NCBI GenBank assembly: GCA_937129145.1 | Contig: CAKZMU010000052.1 | Span: 1 to 61,315, forward strand | Reading direction: 5' to 3' | Source: an uncultured Lacinutrix sp. | Lineage (GTDB): Bacteria; Bacteroidota; Bacteroidia; Flavobacteriales; Flavobacteriaceae | DNA length: 61,315 nt | In this document: piece after piece, positions 1 through 8,933 of the stretch | Numbering within the stretch: the first letter of the stretch is position 1 | Layout: every line of letters starts with the position of its first letter | Translations under genes and position numbers: made by a program | The notes under the pieces: generated by a model | What the model was told of the DNA's origin: nothing | Database searches by the model: none | Seen by the model: the letters and a program-made list of their open reading frames with translations, nothing else

Positions 1-899
1 AGTATGTGATGAGCTGCAGTACGCCCATATTTTCTACCCGTTTTGCCAGGGGCATGTACGCCTATTTCATACCCAAGATAAGCGCTGCAGAAAGGCTCAT
101 TGAATGTCGCGTAAGAATATACGTCTTCTCCGAGCGCCTGACTGATTTTGTCTACATAGTCTTCAAATGCATAAGCGGTTTGTCGGTTAAGCCATCCACC
201 TTTATCTTCTAGGTGTTGAGGGAGATCCCAATGATAAAGCGTTGCAAACGCCTTAATCCCTTTTTCATTTAAAGCATATCTGCCTTCTAGTATATCCCAC
301 TTTAAAACACCAACATTATCATATTGGATGTCAAATAGTATTTCAGAGAATTCGGTATAACTATCGTCTGTTTTTGTTTTTTGCCTATAAAAAGCTTTCC
401 CATATTTTATTTCATTATTTAATTTGGAGCTTAATTTAGTATATATTTTTTTTGCTAATCTTGATGCATTTTTATCATTCTTGACTTTTGTTTTTTCAAT
501 AATGACTTCTTCTAAATTATTAACAAGAGGAGTAAGTTTTACAATCAAATTATCTGAAACACTCGATATTGTGATTGTTTGATTTTGATAATTAATATGT
601 GAAAAGTGTAATTCAATAGGTAAAGAGCCAACCTTTATTTCAAACTCACCTAATTCATTACTCGCTGTACCAATGTTAGAATTTAAAGCAGAGACGCTAC
701 AATACGGTATTATACCATCGGTACTTGCATCTACTATTATTCCTTGAACAACAATTTGAGGGTTTTCATTTTGCCGTTTTAGAACAATTTTTGATTTAGT
801 TCTATCTATGTTGACTTTTAAATCATTGCTAAAACTATAAAAGCTTAATAATGTAATTGTCGATAAAATTGCTTTAAAAATGAACCTTAGATATTTCAT
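1..899 (-). CDS. Chimeric ORF: CarboxypepD-regulatory-like N-terminus fused to a GH1 beta-glucosidase fragment (runs off the window)
   Basis: The reading frame stays open from the ATG at 899 to the window edge (about 299 codons). Residues 1-24 are a signal peptide. Residues about 45-120 resemble a carboxypeptidase-regulatory-like (beta-sandwich) domain, and residues about 130-208 the helical region that follows it in Bacteroidota surface proteins. From about residue 210 the protein is plainly glycoside hydrolase family 1: ATLYHWDLPQ at 219-228 and TFNEP at 265-269, whose Glu is the acid/base, then a GxHAPG stretch. About the first 110 residues of a normal GH1 barrel are missing, so this is not a working GH1 by itself. 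By my count GC is 45% over 1-240 and 24% over 301-480. The sequence shows an in-frame join of two unrelated genes. Whether it is a real recombination or an assembly join cannot be decided here. Confidence 0.75.
   Translation of the reverse strand, partial: MKYLRFIFKAILSTITLLSFYSFSNDLKVNIDRTKSKIVLKRQNENPQIVVQGIIVDASTDGIIPYCSVSALNSNIGTASNELGEFEIKVGSLPIELHFSHINYQNQTITISSVSDNLIVKLTPLVNNLEEVIIEKTKVKNDKNASRLAKKIYTKLSSKLNNEIKYGKAFYRQKTKTDDSYTEFSEILFDIQYDNVGVLKWDILEGRYALNEKGIKAFATLYHWDLPQHLEDKGGWLNRQTAYAFEDYVDKISQALGEDVYSYATFNEPFCSAYLGYEIGVHAPGKTGRKYGRTAAHHI
268..284. other. Junction between low-GC N-terminal part and higher-GC GH1 part
   Basis: The change of homology falls near codons for GRYALNEKG (residues about 206-214). 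GRYA fits the end of the N-terminal family. LNEKGIK fits the strand that precedes the HWDLP motif in GH1. No stop codon or frameshift lies between them. Base composition changes at the same place. Confidence 0.6.
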
Positions 900-1070
900 A
901 AATATTGTATTATACTAAAATATGAAATTCTTGATGGATTTTTTACTAAGTTCACTTTTTTCTAACAAAAGATTTGAATATTTTTTTATCTAGTTTATGT
1001 TTTTAGCAAACTTAAATACTAAACTAGTATCTAAAAGTTTAAGTTATGATTTATAGTCGAAAAAATACAA

Positions 1071-1078
1071 TATGTTTG
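1071..1078 (+). promoter_or_regulatory. Putative promoter -7 box of menE
   Basis: TATGTTTG matches the Bacteroidota -7 consensus TAnnTTTG and sits 21 bases before the menE ATG. I see no clear TTG -33 box at the expected distance, so support is partial. Confidence 0.45.
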
Positions 1079-1099
1079 CGCAGATGAATTACCTGATAA

Positions 1100-2188
1100 A
1101 TGATTCCAAATTTTAATAAAATACATAACAGATTTAAGCTAAACGGTGAGCACTACAACCAAAACACTTTAAAACAAGTAGCTTGTGATTATATTAAAGA
1201 GGGTTTGCCTTATCAAAAAGTTATTGGCGATTTTTTACTGGATTGGTTAAATGATAATGATGCTGTGTCTGTAACCACATCTGGTTCTACAGGAAATCCT
1301 AAATTGCTGACCCTTAAAAAACAGTCCATGGTTCATTCTGCTTTGGCTACTGGTGATTTTTTTAGCTTGAAACCTAGTAATTCAGTACTACATTGTTTGC
1401 CAGCAAAGTTTATCGCTGGAAAAATGATGTTGGTAAGAGCATTGATTTTAGGATTGGAATTGGACTTGGTTGAACCAAACTCACAACCCTTGTTATCGAA
1501 TAAAAAGGCATACGATTTTTGTGCCATGGTACCCTTGCAGTTGCAAAATTCGATTAACCAATTAAGCAGTATTAAATCACTTATTGTTGGTGGAGCAGAA
1601 GTGTCGAGTAAGCTTCAAGAAAATCTTCAAAATACTAATTGTAATATTTACGAAACCTACGGAATGACCGAAACCGTAACACATATTGCAGTTAAAAAGC
1701 TAAACAATTTTACGTCATTGCGAGAAGGTGTAACGAAACAATCTTTTAAAGCACTACCAAACATTAATATAAAAAAGGATAATAGAGATTGCCTTGTAAT
1801 TTCTGCACCTAAACTAACTGATGAAGATATTGTTACAAATGATGTTGTTGAATTATATTCTGAAGATAGTTTTAAACTCCTCGGTCGTATTGACAACGTG
1901 ATTAATTCAGGAGGTGTAAAATTATTCCCAGAACAAATTGAGAAGAAACTATCAACAATAATAGACGAGTCATTTTTTGTATCATCAAAAAAAGATGAAT
2001 CTCTAGGCGAAAGTCTAATATTAGTAGTAGAAGGACTAGTTGATAGTGATGTTCTAAAAAAAGCCATCAAAAACCTCAAAAATTTGGACACCTACGAAAT
2101 TCCTAAAGAAATATTTAGCATACCACAATTCGTAACTACCAATTCGGGAAAACTACAGCGTAAGCAAACACTAGAATTATTAAAATAG
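1100..2188 (+). CDS. menE: O-succinylbenzoate--CoA ligase (menaquinone synthesis)
   Basis: This is an adenylate-forming (ANL superfamily) enzyme that activates o-succinylbenzoate with ATP and CoA in menaquinone synthesis, in the cytoplasm. Visible motifs are the phosphate-binding loop TTSGSTGNPK (residues about 59-68), ETYGMTE (about 185-191), and GRIDNVINSGGVKLFPEQIE in the hinge and C-terminal domain (about 264-283). At 362 residues it is shorter than typical acyl-CoA synthetases, which fits the short MenE forms of Bacteroidota. Other men genes are not in the window, so the substrate is inferred from length and motif resemblance. A generic acyl-CoA ligase is the alternative. Confidence 0.82.
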   Translation: MIPNFNKIHNRFKLNGEHYNQNTLKQVACDYIKEGLPYQKVIGDFLLDWLNDNDAVSVTTSGSTGNPKLLTLKKQSMVHSALATGDFFSLKPSNSVLHCLPAKFIAGKMMLVRALILGLELDLVEPNSQPLLSNKKAYDFCAMVPLQLQNSINQLSSIKSLIVGGAEVSSKLQENLQNTNCNIYETYGMTETVTHIAVKKLNNFTSLREGVTKQSFKALPNINIKKDNRDCLVISAPKLTDEDIVTNDVVELYSEDSFKLLGRIDNVINSGGVKLFPEQIEKKLSTIIDESFFVSSKKDESLGESLILVVEGLVDSDVLKKAIKNLKNLDTYEIPKEIFSIPQFVTTNSGKLQRKQTLELLK

Positions 2189-2283
2189 AGTGTTCACTCA
2201 CTCAAAGTACCAGTTCACTCATTCTTAGTTTTATAGTTTGAGGTTTGACCATAGTTTTATGTAAACTTTAAAACCGAAACAAG

Positions 2284-4347
2284 ATGAAAGCACTTACTAC
2301 ATTACTACTCATGGCATTTATTACAATGTCAGGTATAGCACAGAAAAAATTGATTAAAGGAAATGTATCAGACGAATCTGGAATGCCACTTCCAGGAGTA
2401 AATATTTTAATAAAGGGAGCAACCACAGGAACGCAATCTGACTTTGATGGCAAGTATGAATTACAAACAAATGTTGGAGATGTTTTGGTCTTTACGTATG
2501 TGGGCTTAAAAACCGTTGAGCAAACTGTTGGAACATCAAACATTATTGATGTAATACTAGAAGAAGATGCAGCTATGTTGGAAGAAGTTGTTGTTGCGGG
2601 TTATGGATATTCAAGAGTTAGTTATAAACCAACTAAAGCGCAGCTCAAACGTCAAAAGCAAAAAGCATATCATAATGACATTACTCAAACACTTCAAGGA
2701 AAAGTAGCTGGTGTGCAAATAAGAGGCGTAGCAACAACATCTAAAAACCAACCATTATATATTGTAGATGGTGTACCAATTCATTCATATTATAATTCAA
2801 TAATCCAGAATATTGATTCTCAAGATATTGAACACATAAATGTTTATAAAAGCGCTAAAGCGAAAGCAATTTTTGGGCAATCTGCAAAAAATGGATGCAT
2901 CGTTATTACAACTAAACAAGGTAATTATAGAATTGAAACTCAAGAGTCGTATGCACAAATTGAGGAGAATAGTTTTGAAAGAACTACTTTAGCTCCATTG
3001 TCAACATTCTCTATAGATGTGGATAAAGCGTCTTATAGTAATGTTAGAAGAATGATTAATAATGGTCAAAATATACCTTTTGATGCTGTAAAGATTGAAG
3101 AAATGGTTAATTATTTTGATTATAATTACCCGCAACCTATAGATGAACATCCGTTTTCTATTAACACCGAAGCAGCAGTTACACCATGGAATAACAGTAC
3201 TAAAATCGTAAAAATTGGGTTACAAGGAAAAACTTATTTAAATGAAGAATTACCACCATCAAACCTAACATTTCTCATTGATGTTTCAGGCTCTATGAGT
3301 TCAGATAATAAATTGCCATTACTTAAATCTGCTTTCAAACTATTAGTAAATCAGTTGAGAGAGCAAGACAAAGTTTCGATAGTTGTTTATGCAGGTGCAG
3401 CTGGAGTTGTTTTAAAGCCAACATCTGGTGCACATAAAGAAAAAATATTAAGCGCACTAGATAATTTAGAATCTGGAGGTTCTACTGCTGGTGGTGCAGG
3501 TATTAAATTAGCTTATAAATTGGCTCAGCAGAATTATAAAAGAAAGGGAAACAATAGAGTTATATTAGCTACTGATGGTGATTTTAATGTTGGAGCTTCT
3601 AGTGATAAGGCGATGAAAAAACTTATTGAAGAAAAAAGAAAATCTGGTGTATATCTCTCGGTTTTAGGGTTTGGGTATGGCAATTATAAAGATTCAAAAT
3701 TGGAAATTTTGGCAGATAAAGGAAATGGAAACCATGCATTTATAGATAATATGCAAGAAGCTCAAAAAGTGTTTGGTAAGGAGTTTGGAGGTACTTTATA
3801 CACGATTGCAAAGGATGTGAAAATTCAAGTAGAGTTTAATCCTAGTAAAGTACAAGCGTATAGATTAATTGGTTATGAAAACCGACTTTTAAATGATGAA
3901 GATTTTATAGATGACACTAAAGATGCAGGTGAATTGGGTAGCGGACACACAGTAACGGCACTATATGAAATAATTCCAGTAGGTATTGAAAGTAAATTTT
4001 TAAAAAATGTTGATGATTTGAAATACACAAAATCAGTTAATACTAGTAGCTTTTCTGATGAGCTTTTAACTGTGAAATTTAGATATAAAAAGCCAAGTGA
4101 GGATACTAGTATAGAAATGACTCACACCTTAAAAGACGAAGTTTCGCAACCGTCAGAAGATTTAAAATTTGCGTCTTCAGTAGCTTTGTTTGGTATGCAT
4201 TTACGAAAATCACAATATCTAAATAATGCTAATGTGGATGATGTTATCGACTTAGCAGAAAACTCAAAAGGGGAGGATAAAGATGGTTATAGAGCTGAGT
4301 TTGTAAGATTAGTTAAGTCTATGAGCTACAAAATATCAAGTCGATGA
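2284..4347 (+). CDS. Secreted CarboxypepD-reg / TonB-plug / von Willebrand A domain protein (YfbK-like)
   Basis: Signal peptide at residues 1-19 (cut after SGIAQ). Next comes a carboxypeptidase-regulatory-like domain (about 22-92, with PLPGVNILIKG and TGTQSDFDGKYEL). A TonB-receptor plug-like segment follows (about 125-215: LQGKVAGVQIRG, PLYIVDGVPI, NGCIVITTK) with no beta-barrel behind it. The rest is YfbK-type: an N-terminal vWF-associated segment (STFSIDVDKASYSNVRR), a vWFA domain with MIDAS motif DVSGS (D333, S335, S337), and a C-terminal DUF3520-like region. It probably acts in the periplasm or at the cell surface in protein-protein contact. The partner is unknown. A strong terminator follows, so it may be transcribed alone. 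Confidence 0.85.
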   Translation: MKALTTLLLMAFITMSGIAQKKLIKGNVSDESGMPLPGVNILIKGATTGTQSDFDGKYELQTNVGDVLVFTYVGLKTVEQTVGTSNIIDVILEEDAAMLEEVVVAGYGYSRVSYKPTKAQLKRQKQKAYHNDITQTLQGKVAGVQIRGVATTSKNQPLYIVDGVPIHSYYNSIIQNIDSQDIEHINVYKSAKAKAIFGQSAKNGCIVITTKQGNYRIETQESYAQIEENSFERTTLAPLSTFSIDVDKASYSNVRRMINNGQNIPFDAVKIEEMVNYFDYNYPQPIDEHPFSINTEAAVTPWNNSTKIVKIGLQGKTYLNEELPPSNLTFLIDVSGSMSSDNKLPLLKSAFKLLVNQLREQDKVSIVVYAGAAGVVLKPTSGAHKEKILSALDNLESGGSTAGGAGIKLAYKLAQQNYKRKGNNRVILATDGDFNVGASSDKAMKKLIEEKRKSGVYLSVLGFGYGNYKDSKLEILADKGNGNHAFIDNMQEAQKVFGKEFGGTLYTIAKDVKIQVEFNPSKVQAYRLIGYENRLLNDEDFIDDTKDAGELGSGHTVTALYEIIPVGIESKFLKNVDDLKYTKSVNTSSFSDELLTVKFRYKKPSEDTSIEMTHTLKDEVSQPSEDLKFASSVALFGMHLRKSQYLNNANVDDVIDLAENSKGEDKDGYRAEFVRLVKSMSYKISSR

Positions 4348-4381
4348 TTGGTTGGTTCATAAGTAGTTTAGACTTGGTAAT

Positions 4382-4415
4382 AGAGGAGCATTATAAAGAT
4401 GCTCCTCTTTTTTTT
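4382..4415 (+). terminator. Rho-independent terminator after the vWFA gene
   Basis: A perfect 10-bp stem (AGAGGAGCAT at 4382-4391 with ATGCTCCTCT at 4399-4408), a 7-base loop, and eight T residues. Confidence 0.9.
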
Positions 4416-4467
4416 GAAATCAAATAAATTCGATATTTTTATCATCTAACCAACCAATATTTTCAAG

Positions 4468-5805
4468 ATGAAAAAACTATGCTTCATTGTATTTTTAGTC
4501 ACACTTCAAATTAATGCGCAAAGAATATTACCAGAACGTGAAAGAGCGAGAGTAGTAGATGAAATTTTAGCTAACAGATTTAATAACCTCTTGCCGAAAT
4601 TAATGGATAGAACAGGTATAGATATGTGGGTGTTAATTTCAAGGGAATACAATGAAGACCCTGTGCTTAGAACGATGTTGCCAGCTACTTGGTTAAATGC
4701 ACGCAGACGAACAATTATTCTGTTTTATAGAGATAAAGAAAAAAATACTATTGAAAAATTAGCAGTTGCTAGATATAATTTTGGTGACAATATTATATCT
4801 GCTTGGGATAAAGAAAAAGAGCCTAACCAATGGAAACGTTTAATGCAGTTAATAGATGAACGTAATCCTAATAAAATAGGACTCAATTATTCTAAGCACT
4901 TTAATATAGCCGACGGATTGGATAAAACGGATTACGATGAGTTTATGTCGTACCTCCCTAAAAAGTATGAAAAAAGAGTAACCTCTGCACAACCATTGGC
5001 TACAGGATGGATAGAAACCAGAACAGAACGAGAAATGGTGATTTTTAATCAGTTGGTTGATATTACACATGATATTATCGCCGAAGCATTTTCAGAAAAA
5101 GTGATTACACCAGGAATTACCACCACAACCGATGTGGAGTGGTGGATGCGAGATAAAGTAACAGCTTTAGGTTTGGAAACGTGGTTTCACCCAAGTGTTG
5201 ATGTGCAACGAACAAGCGAGGAATTAGAAGGCCATTTATATTCATTTTCCGATAGACCTGGCGAAATGGTAATTTTACCAGGTGACTTAGTGCATTGTGA
5301 TTTCGGAATCACGTATTTGCGTTTAAATACCGATTGTCAGGAATTAGCCTATGTATTAAAACCAGAAGAAAAAGCACCACCAAAGTTTTTAATAGATGCC
5401 TTTGCAGATGGGAACAGGGTACAAGATATTTTTACTAATAATTTTGTTGAAGGCGCTACAGGAAATCAAATTCTTTTAAAATCATTAAAGGAAGCAAAAG
5501 CAGAAGGATTAAGACCGTCTATTTATACTCATCCACTAGGAAGCTATGGACACTCATCAGGTACTACGTTAGGAATGTGGGACGCTCAAGGAGGCGTGCC
5601 TGTAAATGGCGATTATCCATTACATATAAACACAGTATACGCCATCGAACTAAATACAACAGTAAACATTCCTGAATGGAAACGTGATATTCGTATCATG
5701 TTCGAGGAAGCTGGATTTTTTGGTAAAGATGGTTTTAGATATGTAAATGGTCGACAAACTAAGCTGTTGACTATTCCTAGAGTTAAAGACCATCAGGGAA
5801 ATTAA
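4468..5805 (+). CDS. Secreted M24-family aminopeptidase (Xaa-Pro peptidase-like)
   Basis: Residues 1-17 form a signal peptide ending INAQ. The C-terminal half has the pita-bread fold metal ligands: D278 and D289 in the DLVHCDFGITYLRLNTDCQE stretch, a His in SYGHSSGTTLGMWD, and Glu residues in YAIELNT and MFEEAGFF. This metal-binding layout is that of methionine/Xaa-Pro aminopeptidases. The N-terminal half (WVLISREYNEDP...) is the creatinase-like domain. It likely trims proline-containing peptides in the periplasm. Its 3' end overlaps the convergent carboxylase gene by four bases. No separate terminator is visible there. Confidence 0.85.
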   Translation: MKKLCFIVFLVTLQINAQRILPERERARVVDEILANRFNNLLPKLMDRTGIDMWVLISREYNEDPVLRTMLPATWLNARRRTIILFYRDKEKNTIEKLAVARYNFGDNIISAWDKEKEPNQWKRLMQLIDERNPNKIGLNYSKHFNIADGLDKTDYDEFMSYLPKKYEKRVTSAQPLATGWIETRTEREMVIFNQLVDITHDIIAEAFSEKVITPGITTTTDVEWWMRDKVTALGLETWFHPSVDVQRTSEELEGHLYSFSDRPGEMVILPGDLVHCDFGITYLRLNTDCQELAYVLKPEEKAPPKFLIDAFADGNRVQDIFTNNFVEGATGNQILLKSLKEAKAEGLRPSIYTHPLGSYGHSSGTTLGMWDAQGGVPVNGDYPLHINTVYAIELNTTVNIPEWKRDIRIMFEEAGFFGKDGFRYVNGRQTKLLTIPRVKDHQGN

Positions 5806-7445
5806 ACCTGAATCACACCCAAATTAAAAGGCTTCTCAATAGGAGCGTGGTTGGCGGCTTCAATCCCCATGCTAATCCATGTTCTGGTGTCTAGTGGGTC
5901 TATAATGCCATCTGTCCAAAGTCTTGCTGCTGCATAGTATGGCGACACTTGATTGTCGTATCGATTTTTTATTTTATTGAAAAGTTCTTCCTCTTTTTCA
6001 GGTGTTATTTTTTCGCCTTTTTTAAGCAAAGAAGCTTTTTCAATTTGTAGCAGTACTTTCGCTGCTGAGTTTCCGCTCATTACTGCCAATTCTGCACTTG
6101 GCCATGCAGCAATCAATCTTGGGTCATAGGCTTTTCCGCACATAGCATAATTTCCAGCACCATAACTATTTCCAATTATAATAGTGAATTTAGGTACAAC
6201 ACTATTACTTACAGCATTCACCATTTTTGCTCCATCTTTAATAATTCCTCCATGCTCACTTTTGCTACCAACCATAAATCCAGTCACATCTTGTAAAAAT
6301 ACCAACGGAATTTTTTTCTGGTTACAATTGGCAATAAAACGTGTTGCTTTATCGGCACTATCATTATAAATCACGCCACCAAATTGCATTTCACTTGGTT
6401 TGGTTTTGGCTTTCGTTGTTTTAACAAGCTTTCGTTGATTGGCAACAATCCCAACTGCCCAACCGTCAATTCTGGCATAACAGGTAATAATGGTTTTGCC
6501 ATAGCCAGCTTTGTATTCGTCGTATTCCGAATTATCTACCAATCGCTTAATAATCTCATACATATCGTATTGGTCTGCACGACTTTTTGGTAGAATACCG
6601 TAAATATCTTCTTGGTTGTCTTTTGGCTCTTCAGCTTTTGTTCTATTAAAACCAGCTTTATCGTAATCGCCAATTTTATCAATTAAATTTTTTATGGTAT
6701 CAAGAGCATCTTTATCATTTTTCGCTTTATAATCTGTCACACCACTAACTTCACAATGCGTCGTAGCACCACCAAGGATTTCATTGTCGATAGTTTCTCC
6801 AATGGCAGCTTTTACCAAATAGCTTCCAGCAAGAAAAATACTTCCAGTTTTATCAACTATCAAGGCTTCATCGCTCATAATAGGTAAGTAAGCACCTCCT
6901 GCAACACAACTTCCCATAACTGCTGCAATTTGGGTAATTCCCATGCTGCTCATGACGGCATTGTTTCTAAAAATGCGTCCAAAGTGTTCTTTGTCTGGAA
7001 AAATCTCATCTTGCATTGGTAAGTACACACCAGCGGAATCCACCAAATAAATAATGGGCAGTTTATTTTCAATTGAAATTTCTTGAGCACGTAAATTCTT
7101 TTTTCCAGTAATTGGAAACCATGCGCCAGCTTTTACCGTAGCATCATTTGCTACCACAATGCATTGTTTTCCACTTACATAACCAATTTTTACGACCACA
7201 CCACCTGAAGGGCAGCCACCATGTTCTTGGTACATATCTTCTCCAGCAAACGCTCCAATTTCAATGCTTTTTGATTTGTCATCCAGTAGATAATCAATGC
7301 GCTCGCGAGCAGTCATTTTTCCTTTAGCATGGTGTTTTTCTATGCGTTTTTTTCCACCACCAAGTTTGACACGAGCTAGTCGTTTGGTTAAATCGGATAC
7401 TAAAAGTTTATTGTGGTCTTCGTTTTTGTTGAAGTAGATGTCCAT
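5802..7445 (-). CDS. Acyl-CoA carboxylase, carboxyltransferase beta subunit (methylcrotonyl/propionyl-CoA type)
   Basis: This 547-residue protein has the two crotonase-like halves of biotin-dependent acyl-CoA carboxyltransferases. Visible marks are the N-terminal KMTARERIDYLLD, GGCPSGGVV, the oxyanion region GSCVAGGAYLPIMSDE, and in the second half FLQDVTGFMVGSKSEHGGIIKDGAKM and GNSYGAGNYAMCGKAYDPR. GAYLPIMSDE and the length are closest to methylcrotonyl-CoA carboxylase, used in leucine breakdown. Propionyl- or geranyl-CoA carboxylase cannot be excluded. No biotin carboxylase alpha subunit lies next to it. The start is the ATG 30 bases from the opposite-strand DoxX leader region. Confidence 0.85.
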   Translation of the reverse strand: MDIYFNKNEDHNKLLVSDLTKRLARVKLGGGKKRIEKHHAKGKMTARERIDYLLDDKSKSIEIGAFAGEDMYQEHGGCPSGGVVVKIGYVSGKQCIVVANDATVKAGAWFPITGKKNLRAQEISIENKLPIIYLVDSAGVYLPMQDEIFPDKEHFGRIFRNNAVMSSMGITQIAAVMGSCVAGGAYLPIMSDEALIVDKTGSIFLAGSYLVKAAIGETIDNEILGGATTHCEVSGVTDYKAKNDKDALDTIKNLIDKIGDYDKAGFNRTKAEEPKDNQEDIYGILPKSRADQYDMYEIIKRLVDNSEYDEYKAGYGKTIITCYARIDGWAVGIVANQRKLVKTTKAKTKPSEMQFGGVIYNDSADKATRFIANCNQKKIPLVFLQDVTGFMVGSKSEHGGIIKDGAKMVNAVSNSVVPKFTIIIGNSYGAGNYAMCGKAYDPRLIAAWPSAELAVMSGNSAAKVLLQIEKASLLKKGEKITPEKEEELFNKIKNRYDNQVSPYYAAARLWTDGIIDPLDTRTWISMGIEAANHAPIEKPFNLGVIQV

Positions 7446-7527
7446 TAATTCGTTTGTTTTATGCTAAAGTACAAAAGAACTAGATGCTATAAAAGACTCC
7501 ATTATTGTATTTATATATTACATGGAA

Positions 7528-7547
7528 ATATATTCCTAGGAATATAT
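7528..7547. promoter_or_regulatory. 20-bp perfect palindrome, candidate MarR operator (copy 1)
   Basis: ATATATTCCTAGGAATATAT is perfectly self-complementary. It ends 13 bases before the -7 box of the DoxX gene, so a bound protein would cover the -33 region. Its TTCC-NN-GGAA core recurs at 9388-9405, upstream of the pirin gene and just after the MarR gene. Confidence 0.7.
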
Positions 7548-7560
7548 AAATATTTTATTG

Positions 7561-7568
7561 TATATTTG
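7561..7568 (+). promoter_or_regulatory. Putative -7 box for the DoxX-reductase-MarR genes
   Basis: TATATTTG is an exact match to TAnnTTTG. It lies 21 bases upstream of the chosen DoxX start and just downstream of the palindrome. Confidence 0.6.
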
Positions 7569-7589
7569 CATAAACTAAATGATATAAAA

Positions 7590-7943
7590 ATGAAAAGAGA
7601 TAAAATTATTTATTACGTGTCTACTGGATTGTTGACAGCGTTAATGTTATTTTCAGTTAGCATGTACTTGTTTAACAATGAGGAAGTATCCTCTATGTTT
7701 AAGAGGTTTGGGTATCCAACATATATAATCTACCCATATGCATTTGCTAAATTATTAGGGTTGTTCGCTATTTGGAATCCTAATTTTAAAATACTTAAAG
7801 AATGGGCTTATGCTGGTTTCTTTTTCGCATTCATACTTGCGTTTTTTGCGCATTTTATGATAGGTGATGGTGAACAAGGAGGTGCTTTGGTAGCATTAGT
7901 TCTATTAATAGTGTCGTATATTTTTAACAAAAAAATTAATTAA
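7590..7943 (+). CDS. DoxX-like family membrane protein
   Basis: A protein of 117 residues with four hydrophobic segments (about 8-27, 46-65, 70-90, 95-113), as in the DoxX/DoxD-like superfamily of small quinone-linked membrane proteins. An in-frame ATG at 7461 exists. It lies upstream of the palindrome and the -7 box, and the extra 43 residues look like untranslated sequence, so I use MKRDKIIYY at 7590. It is the first gene of a run with an FMN reductase, an Fe-S protein and a MarR regulator, which suggests a redox- or aromatic-compound-responsive unit. The substrate is unknown. Confidence 0.75.
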   Translation: MKRDKIIYYVSTGLLTALMLFSVSMYLFNNEEVSSMFKRFGYPTYIIYPYAFAKLLGLFAIWNPNFKILKEWAYAGFFFAFILAFFAHFMIGDGEQGGALVALVLLIVSYIFNKKIN

Positions 7944-7950
7944 TAGTAAT

Positions 7951-8481
7951 ATGAAAAAAATAATAGCATTCGCTGGAAGTAACAGTAAGAATTCCATAAA
8001 TAAAGCATTAGCAACGTATGCAGCAAATCAAATAAATAATGCTGAGGTTGAAGTTTTAGATTTAAATGATTTTGAACTGCCATTATATGGTATTGATTTG
8101 GAAAACGAACATGGCATACCAGATAATGCTCAAGCATTTCTTGATAAAATCAAGTCATCAGATGGTATTGTTTTATCCTTAGCTGAACACAATGGAGCAT
8201 ATTCAACGGTATTTAAAAATATATTTGATTGGATGTCTAGAATTGACGGTAAGCTTTGGAGTAATGTACCAATGTTGTTAATGGCAACATCGCCAGGAGG
8301 TAGAGGTGGTGCTAGTGTTTTAGAGATTGCTAAAGGACGTTTTCCTTATATGGGAGGCAATATTATAGCAGATTTTTCATTACCTTCATTTGGACAAAAT
8401 TTTTCTGAAGAAGGTATAGCAGATTCAGAATTAGCTCAACAACTAAATGACGCTGTTGTTAAATTTGAAAAAGAACTATAA
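7951..8481 (+). CDS. NADPH-dependent FMN reductase family protein
   Basis: A flavodoxin-like reductase of 176 residues. The N-terminal FAGSNSKNSINKAL loop binds the FMN phosphate. SLAEHNGAYSTVFKNIFDW and ATSPGGRGGASVLE are the other flavin-binding loops of the family. It would use NAD(P)H to reduce flavin, quinone, azo or chromate-type substrates in the cytoplasm. It starts 7 bases after the DoxX stop, so the two are probably co-transcribed and under the same MarR control. The exact substrate cannot be read from the sequence. Confidence 0.9.
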   Translation: MKKIIAFAGSNSKNSINKALATYAANQINNAEVEVLDLNDFELPLYGIDLENEHGIPDNAQAFLDKIKSSDGIVLSLAEHNGAYSTVFKNIFDWMSRIDGKLWSNVPMLLMATSPGGRGGASVLEIAKGRFPYMGGNIIADFSLPSFGQNFSEEGIADSELAQQLNDAVVKFEKEL

Positions 8482-8499
8482 CATTAGAATTTTTTAATT

Positions 8500-8931
8500 A
8501 TGAATCAAGACAAGGAAATTATTAAGGAATATAAAAAAGGAGCACTCACGGTTGTTTGGAAGCCTAAAAAATGCATTCACGCTGCTGAATGTGTAAAGCG
8601 ATTGCCAAAGGTTTATAACCCAAAAGGAAAACCTTGGTTAAAACCTGAAAATGCAAGTATAGACGAATTAAAAGTGCAGATAGATGCGTGTCCTTCAGGA
8701 GCTTTAACTTATAATTTGCAGAATGTTAAAGTTGAAGAATCTTCTCAAAAAGAGACTGAAATACAAGTTTTAAAAAATGGACCTTTACTGGTTTCTGGTA
8801 GTTTGAATGTAAAAAAACCTGACGGAAGCATTGAGGTTAAAACTAAATCTACAGCGTTTTGCAGATGTGGAGCATCAAGTAATAAACCGTATTGTGATGG
8901 AGCGCATAATAATGTTAATTTCTTGGGTTAA
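8500..8931 (+). CDS. Fer4_19 plus CDGSH iron-sulfur protein
   Basis: Two iron-sulfur modules lie in 143 residues. Residues about 5-70 are the divergent mono-cluster ferredoxin-like domain (KCIHAAECVKRLPKVY and DACPSGALTY). Residues about 105-143 carry the CDGSH motif CRCGASSNKPYCDGAH, with three Cys and one His for a 2Fe-2S cluster. The protein is probably cytoplasmic and may pass electrons to or from the adjacent FMN reductase. It is 18 bases from that reductase and 2 bases from the MarR gene, so it sits inside the operon. Confidence 0.85.
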   Translation: MNQDKEIIKEYKKGALTVVWKPKKCIHAAECVKRLPKVYNPKGKPWLKPENASIDELKVQIDACPSGALTYNLQNVKVEESSQKETEIQVLKNGPLLVSGSLNVKKPDGSIEVKTKSTAFCRCGASSNKPYCDGAHNNVNFLG

Positions 8932-8933
8932 AC

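Noticed and set aside
6..212. 68-residue plus-strand ORF
   Set aside because: It is the antisense of the GH1 fragment, whose motifs on the minus strand are unmistakable.
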